Source: an uncultured Bacteroidales bacterium (GTDB lineage Bacteria; Bacteroidota; Bacteroidia; Bacteroidales; F082). Taken from it: a DNA stretch of 64,000 nt. Made by a program: the position numbers and the translations under genes. The notes below the pieces were generated by a model, which worked only from the letters and a program-made list of their open reading frames with translations, had not been told where the DNA came from and made no database searches. Below, in pieces: positions 18,364-27,546 of the stretch. Where the stretch lies: the NCBI GenBank assembly GCA_946184615.1, contig CAMHFN010000008.1, forward strand, positions 23,148 through 87,147. The letters are read 5' to 3'. The number at the start of each line of letters is the position of its first letter. The stretch's first letter is position 1.

Positions 18364-21123
18364 TTATTCTTTTTCATCCCTGATGACATGAATGTCGCGT
18401 TGTGGGAATGGGATAGTGATGCCATTCTCGTTCAAGGCGTTGTAGATTACTTCTTTGGCTTTGTCGATGTATGGGATTTGCTCAGAAGCCAGAATGTACT
18501 GTTTTACGGCGATGTTGACAGAGCTATCACCAAAGTCGCCCACCCTTACATAGATGCCGTGCTGAGGCTCCACGATGTCGCGGCCGAAGGCGTCTTTCGT
18601 ACACATGACCTGCATGGCGTTTTCAAGCACTTCGCGCACACGTTGTACATCGGTGCCGTAAGCCACTCCGACAATGATTTTGAGGAACTCGTAGGGATTG
18701 CCTTTGGTCAGGTTGGTGAAGTTTTTGGCGAACAAGTTGGCGTTGAGGAACGATACGGTGGTGTTGTTGATCGTATCCACTTGGGTGGTCTGGTAGTTGA
18801 TGCTGGACACCCGGCCTCGGATGCCGTCGCATTCAATCCAGTCGCCAACCTTCAATCGGCCCGACATGAGCTGGATGCCATAGATGAAGTTGTTGATGAT
18901 GTCCTTGAGGGCGAGACCGACACCAGCGGAGAAGCCACCTGCGATAATGCTCAACGATCCGGTGGGGATATGCAGGGTTAGGATGATGACTACTGCGTAG
19001 ATGGTCCACACCAGGAAGTTGATGATGCTATTGCCTAAGGAAAGGTTGATCTCATCTCTGTGAATGGTCTCTCGCTTGGTTTTTTTCAAATAGCGGTTAT
19101 ACTTGCTTTGTTGCCAAATGGCGTGGATGGCGTGGTTGATGTACTTGAAAATGAAGAACAGGTTGACCAGCAAGAGGATCGAATGGACTGAGATTATGAA
19201 TCGGTTGGTGCCGTTTTCGCTGGAAAAGTTGATGAAAGGCTTGTATATCAGGCTCTCAAAAAGGTCGTCGAAGTCGAACACATCCATCGACCAGTAGAGG
19301 CAGAGCGGGAAAGAGGTGAGCATCAGTATGGGCATGACGACCTCTCGTACCAGATCGTAGAACCAGGTTACTCTGAACAGGAAGGTTTTCTTGTCTTGGC
19401 CGCTTACTTTGGTGATCTTGTCGAGATACCTGCTGATTCTCGGGTTCATGCGTCGCTCCTTGTAACGGATGACCAAATGCCAGATGGTCATCATGGTGAG
19501 GATGGCGGCCATTTGGAAGTACCACCATACCAAGACCAGCAATGAGGCGAAAATGAATCCAGAAATGGCAATCAACATGGAGAATCCCGTTAGGGCAAGC
19601 GAAACCCAACTGAATATGCGGTCGCGTCGGTCGACTTTCTTGGCCCATCTGAGGCAAGCTAACAGTTGCCAGCAGAAGAACAAGATGAGGAAAGGCGGGA
19701 AGATGATGTTCATCATTGTGTTTGGGATGAAGAGCACCCGACATCCGATAACGACGATGGCAAGGAAGACAATGGGCCTATAGAGCCTGACGCTAATTTT
19801 GAGCTGGTCGGGCCTCACCCTGATGAGCAGCGAGGCGATAATGGCGGCGAGCAGCCACAGGAATGTATTGGCCAGGGTGACAGCTTTCGCGAAAATCGTG
19901 GGGTTGGCCTTATCGCCACCGTTAAGGAAGATGGTGACGATGATAGCCACCAAGAGGGCGATATAGCGTTTCTGTTCCTTGGCCACGTTCCGCTTGACGG
20001 GTTTGACCCATTTGAAGACGGGGATGAGCAGCAGCCAGACCAGAAGCCAGATGAGCAACAACTCAGCGAACAAAAACAACAGGATGATGAGTTGCAACGA
20101 GTATTCATAACGCTTGAAAGCGCCAAATTCCATGGTGTCATCTTCCAAATAAACCGTGGACAGCGTGTCGTGAACCGGTGTCGCCAGTGAGTCAATGGCA
20201 ACAAGTGAAAGTGAATCAACGGCACCCAGCGAAAGTGAGTCGATGGATGGAAGGCTCTCAATAGGGCGTTCCTGGAAGTCCTCGATATCGTATAGTCCGT
20301 ATTTTTCCTTCGCGTCTTCTTTGGCTTCTGCCCAATAGTAATCGAAGTTGGAAAGTATGGTTGGCCAAGGCGTCTGACCCTCAATAAAAATGCGGTGTTG
20401 CAACAGCTTATAGTAGTTGCTTGCATAGTCGTACGACTCTTTCAGGCGTAGGTAGGTCTCGTTGTAGTGGATGCTGTCGGCCACCACGATGGCTTTGCTT
20501 TCAAAATACATCTGCATGAGTTCCTTGGCGTAGAAGATGCACGAGTCACGATCCCGCTCGCCTTGTTCATCGAGTACAAACGGCATGGCCAGGGAGTCAG
20601 ACAAGGTGGCTTCCTCGATGGTGCGTTCCAATTGCGTGGCACTGAGGAGATGATGCTGTTCGAGAGAGTCATTTCGGTAGTACAGGCTGTCGTTCAGACC
20701 ATAGATAGTGTCTAGTTCGGGAGGGAGACGGCGTAGCGCTTCGATGAGGCGGGCATAACGGTCGATCTCAAGGTCAAGGTTTCGGACAATACGTTCGTAG
20801 GGCATTTTGTCACGTTCGAATTCGTTGAACTCTTTTTTAACCTTCTCCAGGGTAAAGCTGAGATCGAAGGTGAACTCCTGCTTTTGCGAGTACAGCTTCA
20901 GCGAGAGTTCGTTGCATTGTTTCATGATGTTGACCATCATTTGGTGCTGTTCCTCATAGTTCTTGGCGAGGTCGGTTCTCGTTTCAGCCATCTGCTGATA
21001 GTCGTGTTTCATGTTTCTCCGCAGTTCTTTGAGCGTGGCACTAAGGCTCTCTTTGGTGGGCTCGGCGAACAGCTGGCATGCGAAAAGCAGTAAAATGAAT
21101 AGGGTAAGGTGTTTTTTGCCCAT
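18364..21123 (-). CDS. Large MscS-family mechanosensitive channel
   Basis: 919 residues. Signal peptide MGKKHLTLFILLLFACQLFA, then a ~320-residue periplasmic helical domain with coiled-coil character. A multi-span membrane region (~residues 340-700) follows. The C-terminal MscS core (~725-905) has the glycine/alanine-rich pore helix GGFSAGVGLALKDIINNFIYGI, then the beta domain beginning KVGDWIECDGIRGRVSSI. It probably releases solutes on hypo-osmotic shock. The architecture resembles MscK/MscM-type large channels. It is divergent from the EamA gene across ~50 bp. Confidence 0.92.
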   Translation of the reverse strand: MGKKHLTLFILLLFACQLFAEPTKESLSATLKELRRNMKHDYQQMAETRTDLAKNYEEQHQMMVNIMKQCNELSLKLYSQKQEFTFDLSFTLEKVKKEFNEFERDKMPYERIVRNLDLEIDRYARLIEALRRLPPELDTIYGLNDSLYYRNDSLEQHHLLSATQLERTIEEATLSDSLAMPFVLDEQGERDRDSCIFYAKELMQMYFESKAIVVADSIHYNETYLRLKESYDYASNYYKLLQHRIFIEGQTPWPTILSNFDYYWAEAKEDAKEKYGLYDIEDFQERPIESLPSIDSLSLGAVDSLSLVAIDSLATPVHDTLSTVYLEDDTMEFGAFKRYEYSLQLIILLFLFAELLLIWLLVWLLLIPVFKWVKPVKRNVAKEQKRYIALLVAIIVTIFLNGGDKANPTIFAKAVTLANTFLWLLAAIIASLLIRVRPDQLKISVRLYRPIVFLAIVVIGCRVLFIPNTMMNIIFPPFLILFFCWQLLACLRWAKKVDRRDRIFSWVSLALTGFSMLIAISGFIFASLLVLVWWYFQMAAILTMMTIWHLVIRYKERRMNPRISRYLDKITKVSGQDKKTFLFRVTWFYDLVREVVMPILMLTSFPLCLYWSMDVFDFDDLFESLIYKPFINFSSENGTNRFIISVHSILLLVNLFFIFKYINHAIHAIWQQSKYNRYLKKTKRETIHRDEINLSLGNSIINFLVWTIYAVVIILTLHIPTGSLSIIAGGFSAGVGLALKDIINNFIYGIQLMSGRLKVGDWIECDGIRGRVSSINYQTTQVDTINNTTVSFLNANLFAKNFTNLTKGNPYEFLKIIVGVAYGTDVQRVREVLENAMQVMCTKDAFGRDIVEPQHGIYVRVGDFGDSSVNIAVKQYILASEQIPYIDKAKEVIYNALNENGITIPFPQRDIHVIRDEKE

Positions 21124-21138
21124 AGTGTGATTGTTTTA

Positions 21139-21168
21139 TTGAGCAAAAATAGAAAAAAACTATTTTTG
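21139..21168 (+). promoter_or_regulatory. Promoter of the second EamA gene
   Basis: TTG at 21139-21141, 19-bp spacer, TATTTTTG at 21161-21168; the ATG follows 8 bp later, implying a very short leader. Confidence 0.65.
21144..21151 (-). promoter_or_regulatory. -7 box for the MscS gene, inside the opposing promoter
   Basis: TATTTTTG on the minus strand, lying in the spacer of the divergent EamA promoter, so the two polymerases cannot bind at once. Confidence 0.55.
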
Positions 21169-21176
21169 CAGCCGAA

Positions 21177-22058
21177 ATGGAAAAGAAAAAAGGACTACAT
21201 TGGGGTTATCTTGCGGGCATCGTCTCCGGCATCACCTACGGAATGAACCCGCTGTTTGGCGTCCCTGTCATCAACAAGGGACTGGACGTGAATTCGTTGT
21301 TATTTTATCGCTACGGTGTGGCAACGCTGCTGATGCTGGCCTTTATGTTGGTGGCGAAGAAACAGATCCGTATCAGCTGGAAACAGTTTGGACTGATGAC
21401 GATCCTGGGCGTCTTGTTCACCGGCTGTAGCATCACCCTGTTTGAGGCCTACAAATACATCCCTTCGGGGATTGCCACGAGTATCCTTTACGTGTATCCC
21501 ATCATGGTGGCACTCATCATGATGTTTTTCAAGCAATTTCCCACGTGGCAAACCTGGGTTTCCATCTTTGCTGGCGTGGCGGGAGCCGTGTTGTTGTCCA
21601 TGAAGGGAGGAGGCGGTTTCATCGATTGGAAGGGCATCACCTTGGTGGTGGCCTCGGGCTTGTGCTATACCATTTTCATTGTGATGGTCAACCTTAGCAA
21701 GCAGGTAAAAGCCATTCCTAACCTCACGCTGACGTTTTACTGTTTCTTCATTGGGTCACTGATGCTGTTCGCCCTTTCGGGCTTCGGCCTCCAACTGAAT
21801 CCTGTGCCCGATGCCGTGAGCTGGCTCAATGTGCTGGGCCTGGCGGTGTTGCCCACGGCAGTGGCTACCATCACGTTAGCTGCTTCGAGTAAAGCGGTGG
21901 GTGCCACCAAGACCTCGGTCCTTGGTATCTTGGAACCCCTGACGGCCATCGTCATTGGCACGCTGGTCTTCAAGGAAGCCTTCACGCTGAATGTTGCCAT
22001 CGGTGTCGCCTTGATTTTGTTTGCCATTTTGTTTATGATCTTAACTGAAAAGAAATAG
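21177..22058 (+). CDS. EamA/DMT family permease
   Basis: 293 residues with about ten hydrophobic spans in two EamA repeats. Typical features are GITYGMNPLFGVPVI near the start and LGILEPLTAIVIGTLVFKEAFT near the end. It is a secondary transporter of unknown substrate. It is distinct from the EamA protein at 8580-9500, with little visible identity beyond the fold. The next gene begins 6 bp downstream. Confidence 0.88.
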   Translation: MEKKKGLHWGYLAGIVSGITYGMNPLFGVPVINKGLDVNSLLFYRYGVATLLMLAFMLVAKKQIRISWKQFGLMTILGVLFTGCSITLFEAYKYIPSGIATSILYVYPIMVALIMMFFKQFPTWQTWVSIFAGVAGAVLLSMKGGGGFIDWKGITLVVASGLCYTIFIVMVNLSKQVKAIPNLTLTFYCFFIGSLMLFALSGFGLQLNPVPDAVSWLNVLGLAVLPTAVATITLAASSKAVGATKTSVLGILEPLTAIVIGTLVFKEAFTLNVAIGVALILFAILFMILTEKK

Positions 22059-22064
22059 CCTTTT

Positions 22065-22379
22065 ATGAACAAAGTCCGTATCACCGCTATCCGCCAGACC
22101 ATCTATCCCGACCTGATGGCCCGTTTTGAGAATCCCATCGAGCATACTTGTGATGTGAAGGAAGGAGATCAGTGGATCTCTGTCGATGGCCAGTGCCCTG
22201 AAGGATTATGCCCCTCTGCTTGGGAGTCGATGCGACCTTTTGTGGAAGCTTTGGCCCGTGGAGAAGGCAATTTTTATGACGGCTGGATGCAGAATCCCAT
22301 GAGTGCCATGATCAGCTGCAACGACGGGTTCAGGCCGTTCAGTTTTTATATCGAGGTTTTAGAGAAAACCAAGTGCTAA
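22065..22379 (+). CDS. TIGR04076 family protein
   Basis: 104 residues: KVRITAIRQTIYPDL, CPEGLCPSAWESMRPFV and DGFRPFSFYIE match the TIGR04076 pattern of small cysteine-containing proteins of unknown function. Cysteines at CDVKEGDQW, CPEGLC and ISCNDG might bind a metal, which is inference. It is in a likely operon with the EamA permease and converges on the hexosaminidase gene with a 7-bp gap. Confidence 0.8.
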   Translation: MNKVRITAIRQTIYPDLMARFENPIEHTCDVKEGDQWISVDGQCPEGLCPSAWESMRPFVEALARGEGNFYDGWMQNPMSAMISCNDGFRPFSFYIEVLEKTKC

Positions 22380-22386
22380 CACCTGC

Positions 22387-24213
22387 TTAGCGTCTTTTAA
22401 AAGAATAGCCCTTTCGTTCCCAATTCGGCATTTCTCGTTTGACAATAATGCTGTAAAACCGACCGAAATCGCTTGTGTTGCTATTCCAGCCCCGTTCGGC
22501 CACGCCAAGGGCTTTCGGCAACATTTGGTAGGTAACATCCATGAAACTCCGGAGTTGTGACGACCATAGTGCTGCTTCCACCCCGATGACATCGCCCAGG
22601 TAATCGTTGGGTTGGAGTTCGAAAGTTTTCCGTTCGTCCACATAACCCGCCCAGTGGAGGCCGATCTCATGGGGGTCTGCGCTGTAGGCCAAGTCGAGGT
22701 AGGTGAACGGGGCGGGGGAGAGCACGACGGGGAAACCTTCGATGCCTTTGGTGTTCCACACGTTGATAAAGTAAAGCGAGCGTTTGAGCCGTGCTTCGGT
22801 TTCTGGTTTCAGGCCTCGGGCAATGTCTTCCCACCCAGCCAGACGGATGCCTTTTTGTTCGGCAAGGTCCAAGATGCCGTTGATGAACTGTTCCTTCATC
22901 TCACGGCGGTCTTTGCCAGCCCAAGCTCCATCGGGGACTTCATCGCCACCGATATGAATGGCGGGCAAAGGAACGTTGGCTTCACGATGCAGCCGGATGA
23001 CCTCATCGAATACTATGTCGTAAAAATGGTAAACGCTGGGCAGATCGACGCTGAGCACGTTGTCGGTGAAGTCTTGTGCCGACCAGTAATGCGAAGTGTC
23101 GGCAGGGTCTTGCAAACGGAAGCTGTTGTCGCTTGTGCGCTGCTCGTAGGCTTGCATCGCTTTGATGGAGGCACGTGAATGGCCAGGGGTGTCGAACTCG
23201 GGAATCACACGGATGTGGCGTTCCCAAGCGTATTGGATGATTTGTTGGTATTCCTCCGCCGTGTAGAAGGTGGCGTTGCCGATGCGACCGTTGATGGTGG
23301 GCTTCAAGGCTTGAGTTTCTTGGAGATCCCAATCGGGGAGGGCGTGACGGCCACCAAACTCGGTGAGTTCAGGTAGCTCCTTGATCTCCAGGCACCATGA
23401 CTCGTCATCGGCGATGTGGAAGTGAAGAGCGTTCATCTTCCATGAGGCTATCAAGTCAAGGATTTGGAGCACTTCATCCACCGTGCGGAAGTCCCGAGCT
23501 ACGTCGAGCATGAAGCCGCGGTAGGCGTGGTCGGGCCAGTCTTCGAGGGTCATGGGATTTTGGGAAGCCTGTTCTGAGCCTTCAGAACCTTTGGTCTGCG
23601 ATAGTTTTTCCAAGGTGACTTGAGCATAAAAGGCCCCATCTTCGTCATCGGCTTCTATGATGGGAAGGCCTTCGTCATCGATGGTGATGCGGTACCATCC
23701 AGCTGGATGTTGGCTGGTGGGCTCCATCAGCTCGGTGCCATATTGGATGCACTTGATTTGAGGGATGATGTCGGCAGGTTGAACCTCGTAAAGGCCTGAG
23801 AAATCTTTAGGAGTGGCTCCTTCGGGAGGAAGCGTTTGGAAGTGATAGGTCGTTTCAAGCGGAAGGTCGGGCTTGCCTTGTTGTTGTAGGATGAAAGCCT
23901 CGGGGGCCCAGCGTTGGCGGGGCAGGGGACGGCCGTAGTATTTCAGCGTGACGGTGCCATGATGGGGAACGTCGATATACCAGGAAGTGCCTTGATAGTG
24001 ATGCATTTCGGGGCCTTCCACCATGGTCTTGCCGTCGAAGAGTTCCTGGAACCATACACGAGAGCCTGCTGGCATGTTATGGAGTACCAAGGTTTGCAGG
24101 GCACGACCATCGTTTCCCGTAGGGCCTTCAAACCATTCCACTGTTGGAAGTTGTGGACTGCAAGCTGCCGTGAGCAGCAAAAGGAGGAAGGACAGGATGA
24201 ACTTGTGCATCAT
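22387..24213 (-). CDS. Beta-N-acetylhexosaminidase, GH20 lipoprotein
   Basis: 608 residues. Lipoprotein signal ending LTAAC, so anchored in the cell envelope. A non-catalytic N-terminal domain is followed by the GH20 barrel. Catalytic Asp-Glu pair in HIGGDEVPDGAW (~419); GFMLDVARDFR, HFHIADDESW and PEFDTPGHS are further family blocks. It removes terminal GlcNAc/GalNAc from glycans such as mucin or chitin oligosaccharides by substrate-assisted catalysis. Start at 24213 or the adjacent ATG at 24210. Confidence 0.95.
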   Translation of the reverse strand: MMHKFILSFLLLLLTAACSPQLPTVEWFEGPTGNDGRALQTLVLHNMPAGSRVWFQELFDGKTMVEGPEMHHYQGTSWYIDVPHHGTVTLKYYGRPLPRQRWAPEAFILQQQGKPDLPLETTYHFQTLPPEGATPKDFSGLYEVQPADIIPQIKCIQYGTELMEPTSQHPAGWYRITIDDEGLPIIEADDEDGAFYAQVTLEKLSQTKGSEGSEQASQNPMTLEDWPDHAYRGFMLDVARDFRTVDEVLQILDLIASWKMNALHFHIADDESWCLEIKELPELTEFGGRHALPDWDLQETQALKPTINGRIGNATFYTAEEYQQIIQYAWERHIRVIPEFDTPGHSRASIKAMQAYEQRTSDNSFRLQDPADTSHYWSAQDFTDNVLSVDLPSVYHFYDIVFDEVIRLHREANVPLPAIHIGGDEVPDGAWAGKDRREMKEQFINGILDLAEQKGIRLAGWEDIARGLKPETEARLKRSLYFINVWNTKGIEGFPVVLSPAPFTYLDLAYSADPHEIGLHWAGYVDERKTFELQPNDYLGDVIGVEAALWSSQLRSFMDVTYQMLPKALGVAERGWNSNTSDFGRFYSIIVKREMPNWERKGYSFKRR

Positions 24214-24238
24214 CGTGTTATTAGGTGAGTCTTTGAGG

Positions 24239-24724
24239 TCAGCCGCAAAGGTCAGCCACCGTCATGCTAGCGGCTTTGATGAGGTCTTGTGGGTTGATCT
24301 TGAATTGGAGTCCACGCACACCGGCGCTCACGTAGATGATGTCGAACAGTTCGCAGGTCTCATGGATGAAGGTGGGGAAGGGCTTTTTCATGCCGATGGG
24401 GGAGCATCCCCCGCGGATGTAACCCGTCAGGGGCAGCAGTTCCTTCATCGGAATCAGGTCGCAACTTTTGTTGCCTGTGACTTTGGCAGTCTTTTTCAGG
24501 TCCACTTCCTCGTTGCCCGGGATGACGCAAACGAAATGCCCCGTTTTGTCTCCTTTCAGCACTAGCGTCTTGAACACTTGGTCGATGTCCTCGCCCAGTT
24601 GGTCGGCGATATGTTGTGCCCCGAGGTCGTTTTCATCGACTTCGTAGGGTATCAGCTCATACTGGATTTTCTTTTGGTCCAGGAGTCGGCACGCGTTGGT
24701 TTTGTTGATTTTGTCTTTGGGCAC
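24239..24724 (-). CDS. ybaK: YbaK/EbsC-type aminoacyl-tRNA deacylase
   Basis: 161 residues from a GTG at 24724. The track's earlier start overlaps the preceding gene and adds residues unlike the family. ACRLLDQKKIQYELIPYE opens the domain; KTLVLKGD carries the conserved lysine and CVIPGNEEVDLKKTAK and GYIRGGCSPIGMKKPFPTFI are diagnostic. It hydrolyses Cys-tRNA(Pro) mischarged by prolyl-tRNA synthetase. It lies 28 bp behind the small winged-helix gene, probably in one transcript. Confidence 0.92.
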   Translation of the reverse strand: MPKDKINKTNACRLLDQKKIQYELIPYEVDENDLGAQHIADQLGEDIDQVFKTLVLKGDKTGHFVCVIPGNEEVDLKKTAKVTGNKSCDLIPMKELLPLTGYIRGGCSPIGMKKPFPTFIHETCELFDIIYVSAGVRGLQFKINPQDLIKAASMTVADLCG

Positions 24725-24752
24725 GATGGATTGGATTAATTGCTGTGATATG

Positions 24753-24932
24753 TTATTTTGCCGGTTCCCATTTGCAGCGGACGGGCGACACGATGGCGCC
24801 TTCTTTCTTGAGCGCTTCAAAGGCTTTGTCGACCACTTTACGGTCGAGGCCGGTCACTTCGGCGATTTTACCAGCGTTGACGGGTGCGCCGATTTCGCGC
24901 ATTGCTTGGAGTACTTGTTCTTTTGCTTCCAT
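24753..24932 (-). CDS. Small winged-helix protein
   Basis: 59 residues from MEAKEQVLQAMREIG. One winged helix: APVNAGKIAEVTGLDRKVVDKAFEALKKEGAIVSP. Likely DNA-binding or a small adaptor; no other domain. Upstream of ybaK on the same strand, with a -7 box at 24984-24991. Confidence 0.75.
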   Translation of the reverse strand: MEAKEQVLQAMREIGAPVNAGKIAEVTGLDRKVVDKAFEALKKEGAIVSPVRCKWEPAK

Positions 24933-24983
24933 ATCGATACTTGTTATTAGGTTGAAAATAAGATTACAAGGCAAATCAAATTG

Positions 24984-24991
24984 CAAACATA
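24984..24991 (-). promoter_or_regulatory. -7 box for the winged-helix/ybaK unit
   Basis: TATGTTTG on the minus strand, about 52 bp before the start. An almost identical sequence context precedes the nitroreductase gene at 29572. Confidence 0.5.
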
Positions 24992-25033
24992 ATGAAAAGG
25001 AGTGAAAGTTTCATCGAGTAGGTTTTGAAAAAT

Positions 25034-25050
25034 TTTCATTCTGAATGAAA
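25034..25050. promoter_or_regulatory. 17-bp perfect palindrome, candidate operator, copy 1
   Basis: TTTCATTC-T-GAATGAAA lies between the divergent winged-helix and RhuM-Fic genes. A near-identical copy occurs at 29613-29629 in another divergent spacer. Confidence 0.6.
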
Positions 25051-25117
25051 CATTTCCATAATTCAAGCTACATAACAACAGAAATGTTTGTTATAAAACC
25101 TTTTAAAAAGTTTAATT

Positions 25118-26083
25118 ATGGAAAACCAAATTGTTATTTATCAGGCAGAAAATGGTCAGACTTCGATTGAGGTTCGTTTAGAAAATGAAAATGTGTGGCT
25201 GAGTGCTAATCAGATGTCCGTTTTATTTGACCGTGATGAGAAGACGATACGAAAGCACATCAACAATGTCTTTTCAGAAAAGGAATTGGTCAAAGAAAAC
25301 AACACGCATTTTTTGCGTGTTGATGGTGTGAAACAACCTCTGGCTTTTTATTCTCTTGATGTTATCATTTCCGTCGGCTACCGGGTCAAAAGCCAACGAG
25401 GTGTCCAATTTCGCCAATGGGCAAATAAAGTTTTGAAAGCTTATTTGTTGAAAGGTTTTGTGGTCAATGAAAAGATCCGGAAAAGACAGATAGGGGAACT
25501 GCGTCAATTAGTTCAAATGTTGGGACGAACGATCCAAAACCAACCCTTGTTGAAAATCGATGAGAACCAAGCCCTGTTTGACATCGTTGTGGATTACACA
25601 TACGCCCTCGACACACTTGACGACTATGATTACCAACGCTTGGGCGTGAAAGAGACCACGCAAGAGGAGAAGTTTCAGGCCACATACGACAACGCCATGC
25701 AAGCCATAACGGCCTTGCGCGAGAAGTTTGGTGGCAGCACGTTGTTCGGTAACGAGAAAGACGACTCTTTCAAAAGCAGCATAGGTCAAATCTATCAGAC
25801 GTTTGACGGCAATGACCTTTACCCCAGCGTGGAAGAGAAAGCTGCCATGCTGCTGTATCTTGTCACCAAGAATCATTCGTTCAGCGATGGCAACAAACGC
25901 ATTGCGGCCACCTTGTTCCTTTGGTTCCTCAATAACAACGGCATCCTCTACCGCGAGGACGGCAGCAAACGTATTGCCGATAACACCTTGGTTGCATTGA
26001 CCTTGATGATTGCCGAGAGCAAACCCGAGGAAAAGGATGTGATGGTGAAGGTGGTGGTGAACTTGATTAATCAGAGGAATTAG
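25118..26083 (+). CDS. RhuM-Fic fusion protein
   Basis: 321 residues. The N-terminal ~110 residues are the RhuM/virulence-associated domain (VWLSANQMSVLFDRDEKTIRKHINNVF), which has a helix-turn-helix character. The C-terminus is a Fic/Doc domain with HSFSDGNKR, keeping the catalytic His and the phosphate-binding GNKR seen in Doc-like members. GNDLYPSVEEKAAMLLYLVTKN precedes it. This fusion is widespread in gut Bacteroidota and is suspected of toxin or NMP-transferase activity; no antitoxin gene is beside it. A 17-bp palindrome lies ~70 bp upstream. Confidence 0.88.
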   Translation: MENQIVIYQAENGQTSIEVRLENENVWLSANQMSVLFDRDEKTIRKHINNVFSEKELVKENNTHFLRVDGVKQPLAFYSLDVIISVGYRVKSQRGVQFRQWANKVLKAYLLKGFVVNEKIRKRQIGELRQLVQMLGRTIQNQPLLKIDENQALFDIVVDYTYALDTLDDYDYQRLGVKETTQEEKFQATYDNAMQAITALREKFGGSTLFGNEKDDSFKSSIGQIYQTFDGNDLYPSVEEKAAMLLYLVTKNHSFSDGNKRIAATLFLWFLNNNGILYREDGSKRIADNTLVALTLMIAESKPEEKDVMVKVVVNLINQRN

Positions 26084-26095
26084 TTTTGTTTTAAT

Positions 26096-26139
26096 AGCCT
26101 ATGCTTTGATTTGGCATAGGCTTTTGTTTTCTTTGCAGC
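26096..26139 (+). terminator. Terminator followed by promoter-like box, repeat module copy 1
   Basis: Hairpin GCCTATGC..GCATAGGC followed by TTTTGTTTT and then CTTTGCAGC. It follows the RhuM-Fic stop codon. The same module recurs at 27483 and 28500. Confidence 0.75.
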
Positions 26140-26180
26140 TGAAAACAGCAATTGCGACCTCCACATCCAAGAAACTATAC

Positions 26181-26188
26181 TATTTTTG
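26181..26188 (+). promoter_or_regulatory. -7 box for the PLD-like gene
   Basis: TATTTTTG, 25 bp before the ATG at 26213. Confidence 0.6.
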
Positions 26189-26212
26189 CATTACTAAACA
26201 AACAACACTTCC

Positions 26213-26734
26213 ATGTTGAAACTCATCACCGATTCTGCCCATTACACCGAAGTTCTCGCCCGAGTTCCCAAGGTCAAGCGCAGCCTTTGGATTGGCACCG
26301 CCGACATCAAGGACCTGTATGTCAAGGTCGGCACGCAAACGAAGCCCTTCTTGGCCGTTTTGGCGCAGCTCATCAAAAAAGGCGTTGAGATAAGGCTCAT
26401 CCATGCCAAGGAGCCGGGTCCAGCGTTTCGTGAAGACTTCGACAAATACCCAGCCTTGTTTGATGGCTTGGAGAGGGCGCTTTGTCCGAGGGTGCATTTC
26501 AAGATCTTGGTCTTCGATGGCCAAGTGGCCTATATTGGCAGCGCCAACCTCACCGGCGCAGGCATCGGCATGAAAGGCGATGGTACGCGCAACTTCGAAG
26601 CGGGCATCCTCACCGACAATCCCGAACTGGTTGAGCAAGCCATGAACCAATTTGATGATGTTTGGATAGGGAAGCACTGCAAGGCATGTAAACGGAAGGA
26701 GTTTTGTGGAGACCCAATAGCACTTCAATCATGA
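26213..26734 (+). CDS. Phospholipase D-like (HKD) domain protein
   Basis: 173 residues. One HKD motif, HFKILVFDGQVAYIGSANLTGAGIG, so a dimer would be needed for a complete active site, as in Nuc-type endonucleases. A cysteine cluster near the end (HCKACKRKEFC) may bind zinc. Its stop overlaps the ATPase start by 4 bp, giving a two-gene unit. A partial second copy of its 3' end lies at 31667-31816. Nuclease versus lipid activity is undecided; small bacterial forms of this kind are usually nucleases. Confidence 0.82.
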   Translation: MLKLITDSAHYTEVLARVPKVKRSLWIGTADIKDLYVKVGTQTKPFLAVLAQLIKKGVEIRLIHAKEPGPAFREDFDKYPALFDGLERALCPRVHFKILVFDGQVAYIGSANLTGAGIGMKGDGTRNFEAGILTDNPELVEQAMNQFDDVWIGKHCKACKRKEFCGDPIALQS

Positions 26735-27462
26735 GCAACATCTATCTCGCTGAAATTGTCAATCTTCATGAGCCTAGCCCAAACGATGGCTATCCGTTTA
26801 ATATCCATGCCATTAAGAGGTTGAGGTCATTAAGCTTTACCACCGATGTGACATATTTCATTGGTGAAAACGGTAGTGGCAAATCGACCTTGTTAGAGGC
26901 CATTGCCATCAAAATGGGGATGAATGCCGAGGGCGGTGGACGGAATTTCAATTTCAGTACCAATGCAACCCATTCAAACTTGGAGGAAGAACTGAAATGC
27001 GTAAGGACGCCTTATCGCCTTTACGATAATTTCTTCTATAGGGCTGAAAGTTTCTACAATGCCGTTACCTATCTTGAGAGCCTCAAAGATGGGGGAAACC
27101 CATTTTTTGCCTATGGCGGCGAAAGCCTTCACCATTGTAGTCATGGCGAAGGAATGGTTCGCTTGATTGAAAATCGATTGGAATGTGGTTTCTATATATT
27201 TGACGAACCCGAAGCCGCTTTGTCCTATCAAAACCAATTGAGGTTCTTATTGTGGATGCACCGGGCCGTGAAAGCGGGCAGTCAACTGATTGTCAGCACC
27301 CACTCGCCAGTCCTTCTCGCTTATCCAGGAGCGGCGATTTATCATCTGAACGCCGAAGGCATTACCAAGACATCCTTCGAGGATAGCTATATCTATAACG
27401 ACATGCGGTCGTTTGTCAACAATGTATCTTTAGTTCAAAAAGAGCTCGGCCTTTTGGATTGA
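26731..27462 (+). CDS. SMC/ABC-like AAA ATPase
   Basis: 243 residues from MSNIYLAEIV, overlapping the PLD gene stop (ATGA). Walker A GENGSGKST; Walker B YIFDEPEAALS; H-loop STHSPVLL. Close to the short AAA_21/DUF ATPases with a compact fold. Tight coupling with the PLD-like gene suggests a joint ATPase-nuclease function, possibly defence, but the pair also occurs as a general accessory module. Confidence 0.85.
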   Translation: MSNIYLAEIVNLHEPSPNDGYPFNIHAIKRLRSLSFTTDVTYFIGENGSGKSTLLEAIAIKMGMNAEGGGRNFNFSTNATHSNLEEELKCVRTPYRLYDNFFYRAESFYNAVTYLESLKDGGNPFFAYGGESLHHCSHGEGMVRLIENRLECGFYIFDEPEAALSYQNQLRFLLWMHRAVKAGSQLIVSTHSPVLLAYPGAAIYHLNAEGITKTSFEDSYIYNDMRSFVNNVSLVQKELGLLD

Positions 27463-27482
27463 AACAAAGTTGGTGTTCTTTT

Positions 27483-27526
27483 AGCCTGTGCTTCAATTCG
27501 GCACAGGCTTTTGTTTTCTTCGCAGC
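27483..27526 (+). terminator. Terminator/promoter-like repeat module copy 2
   Basis: GCCTGTGC..GCACAGGC hairpin, T-rich tract, then CTTCGCAGC; follows the AAA ATPase gene. Confidence 0.75.
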
Positions 27527-27546
27527 GAATCTCAAAACAAAGCACA

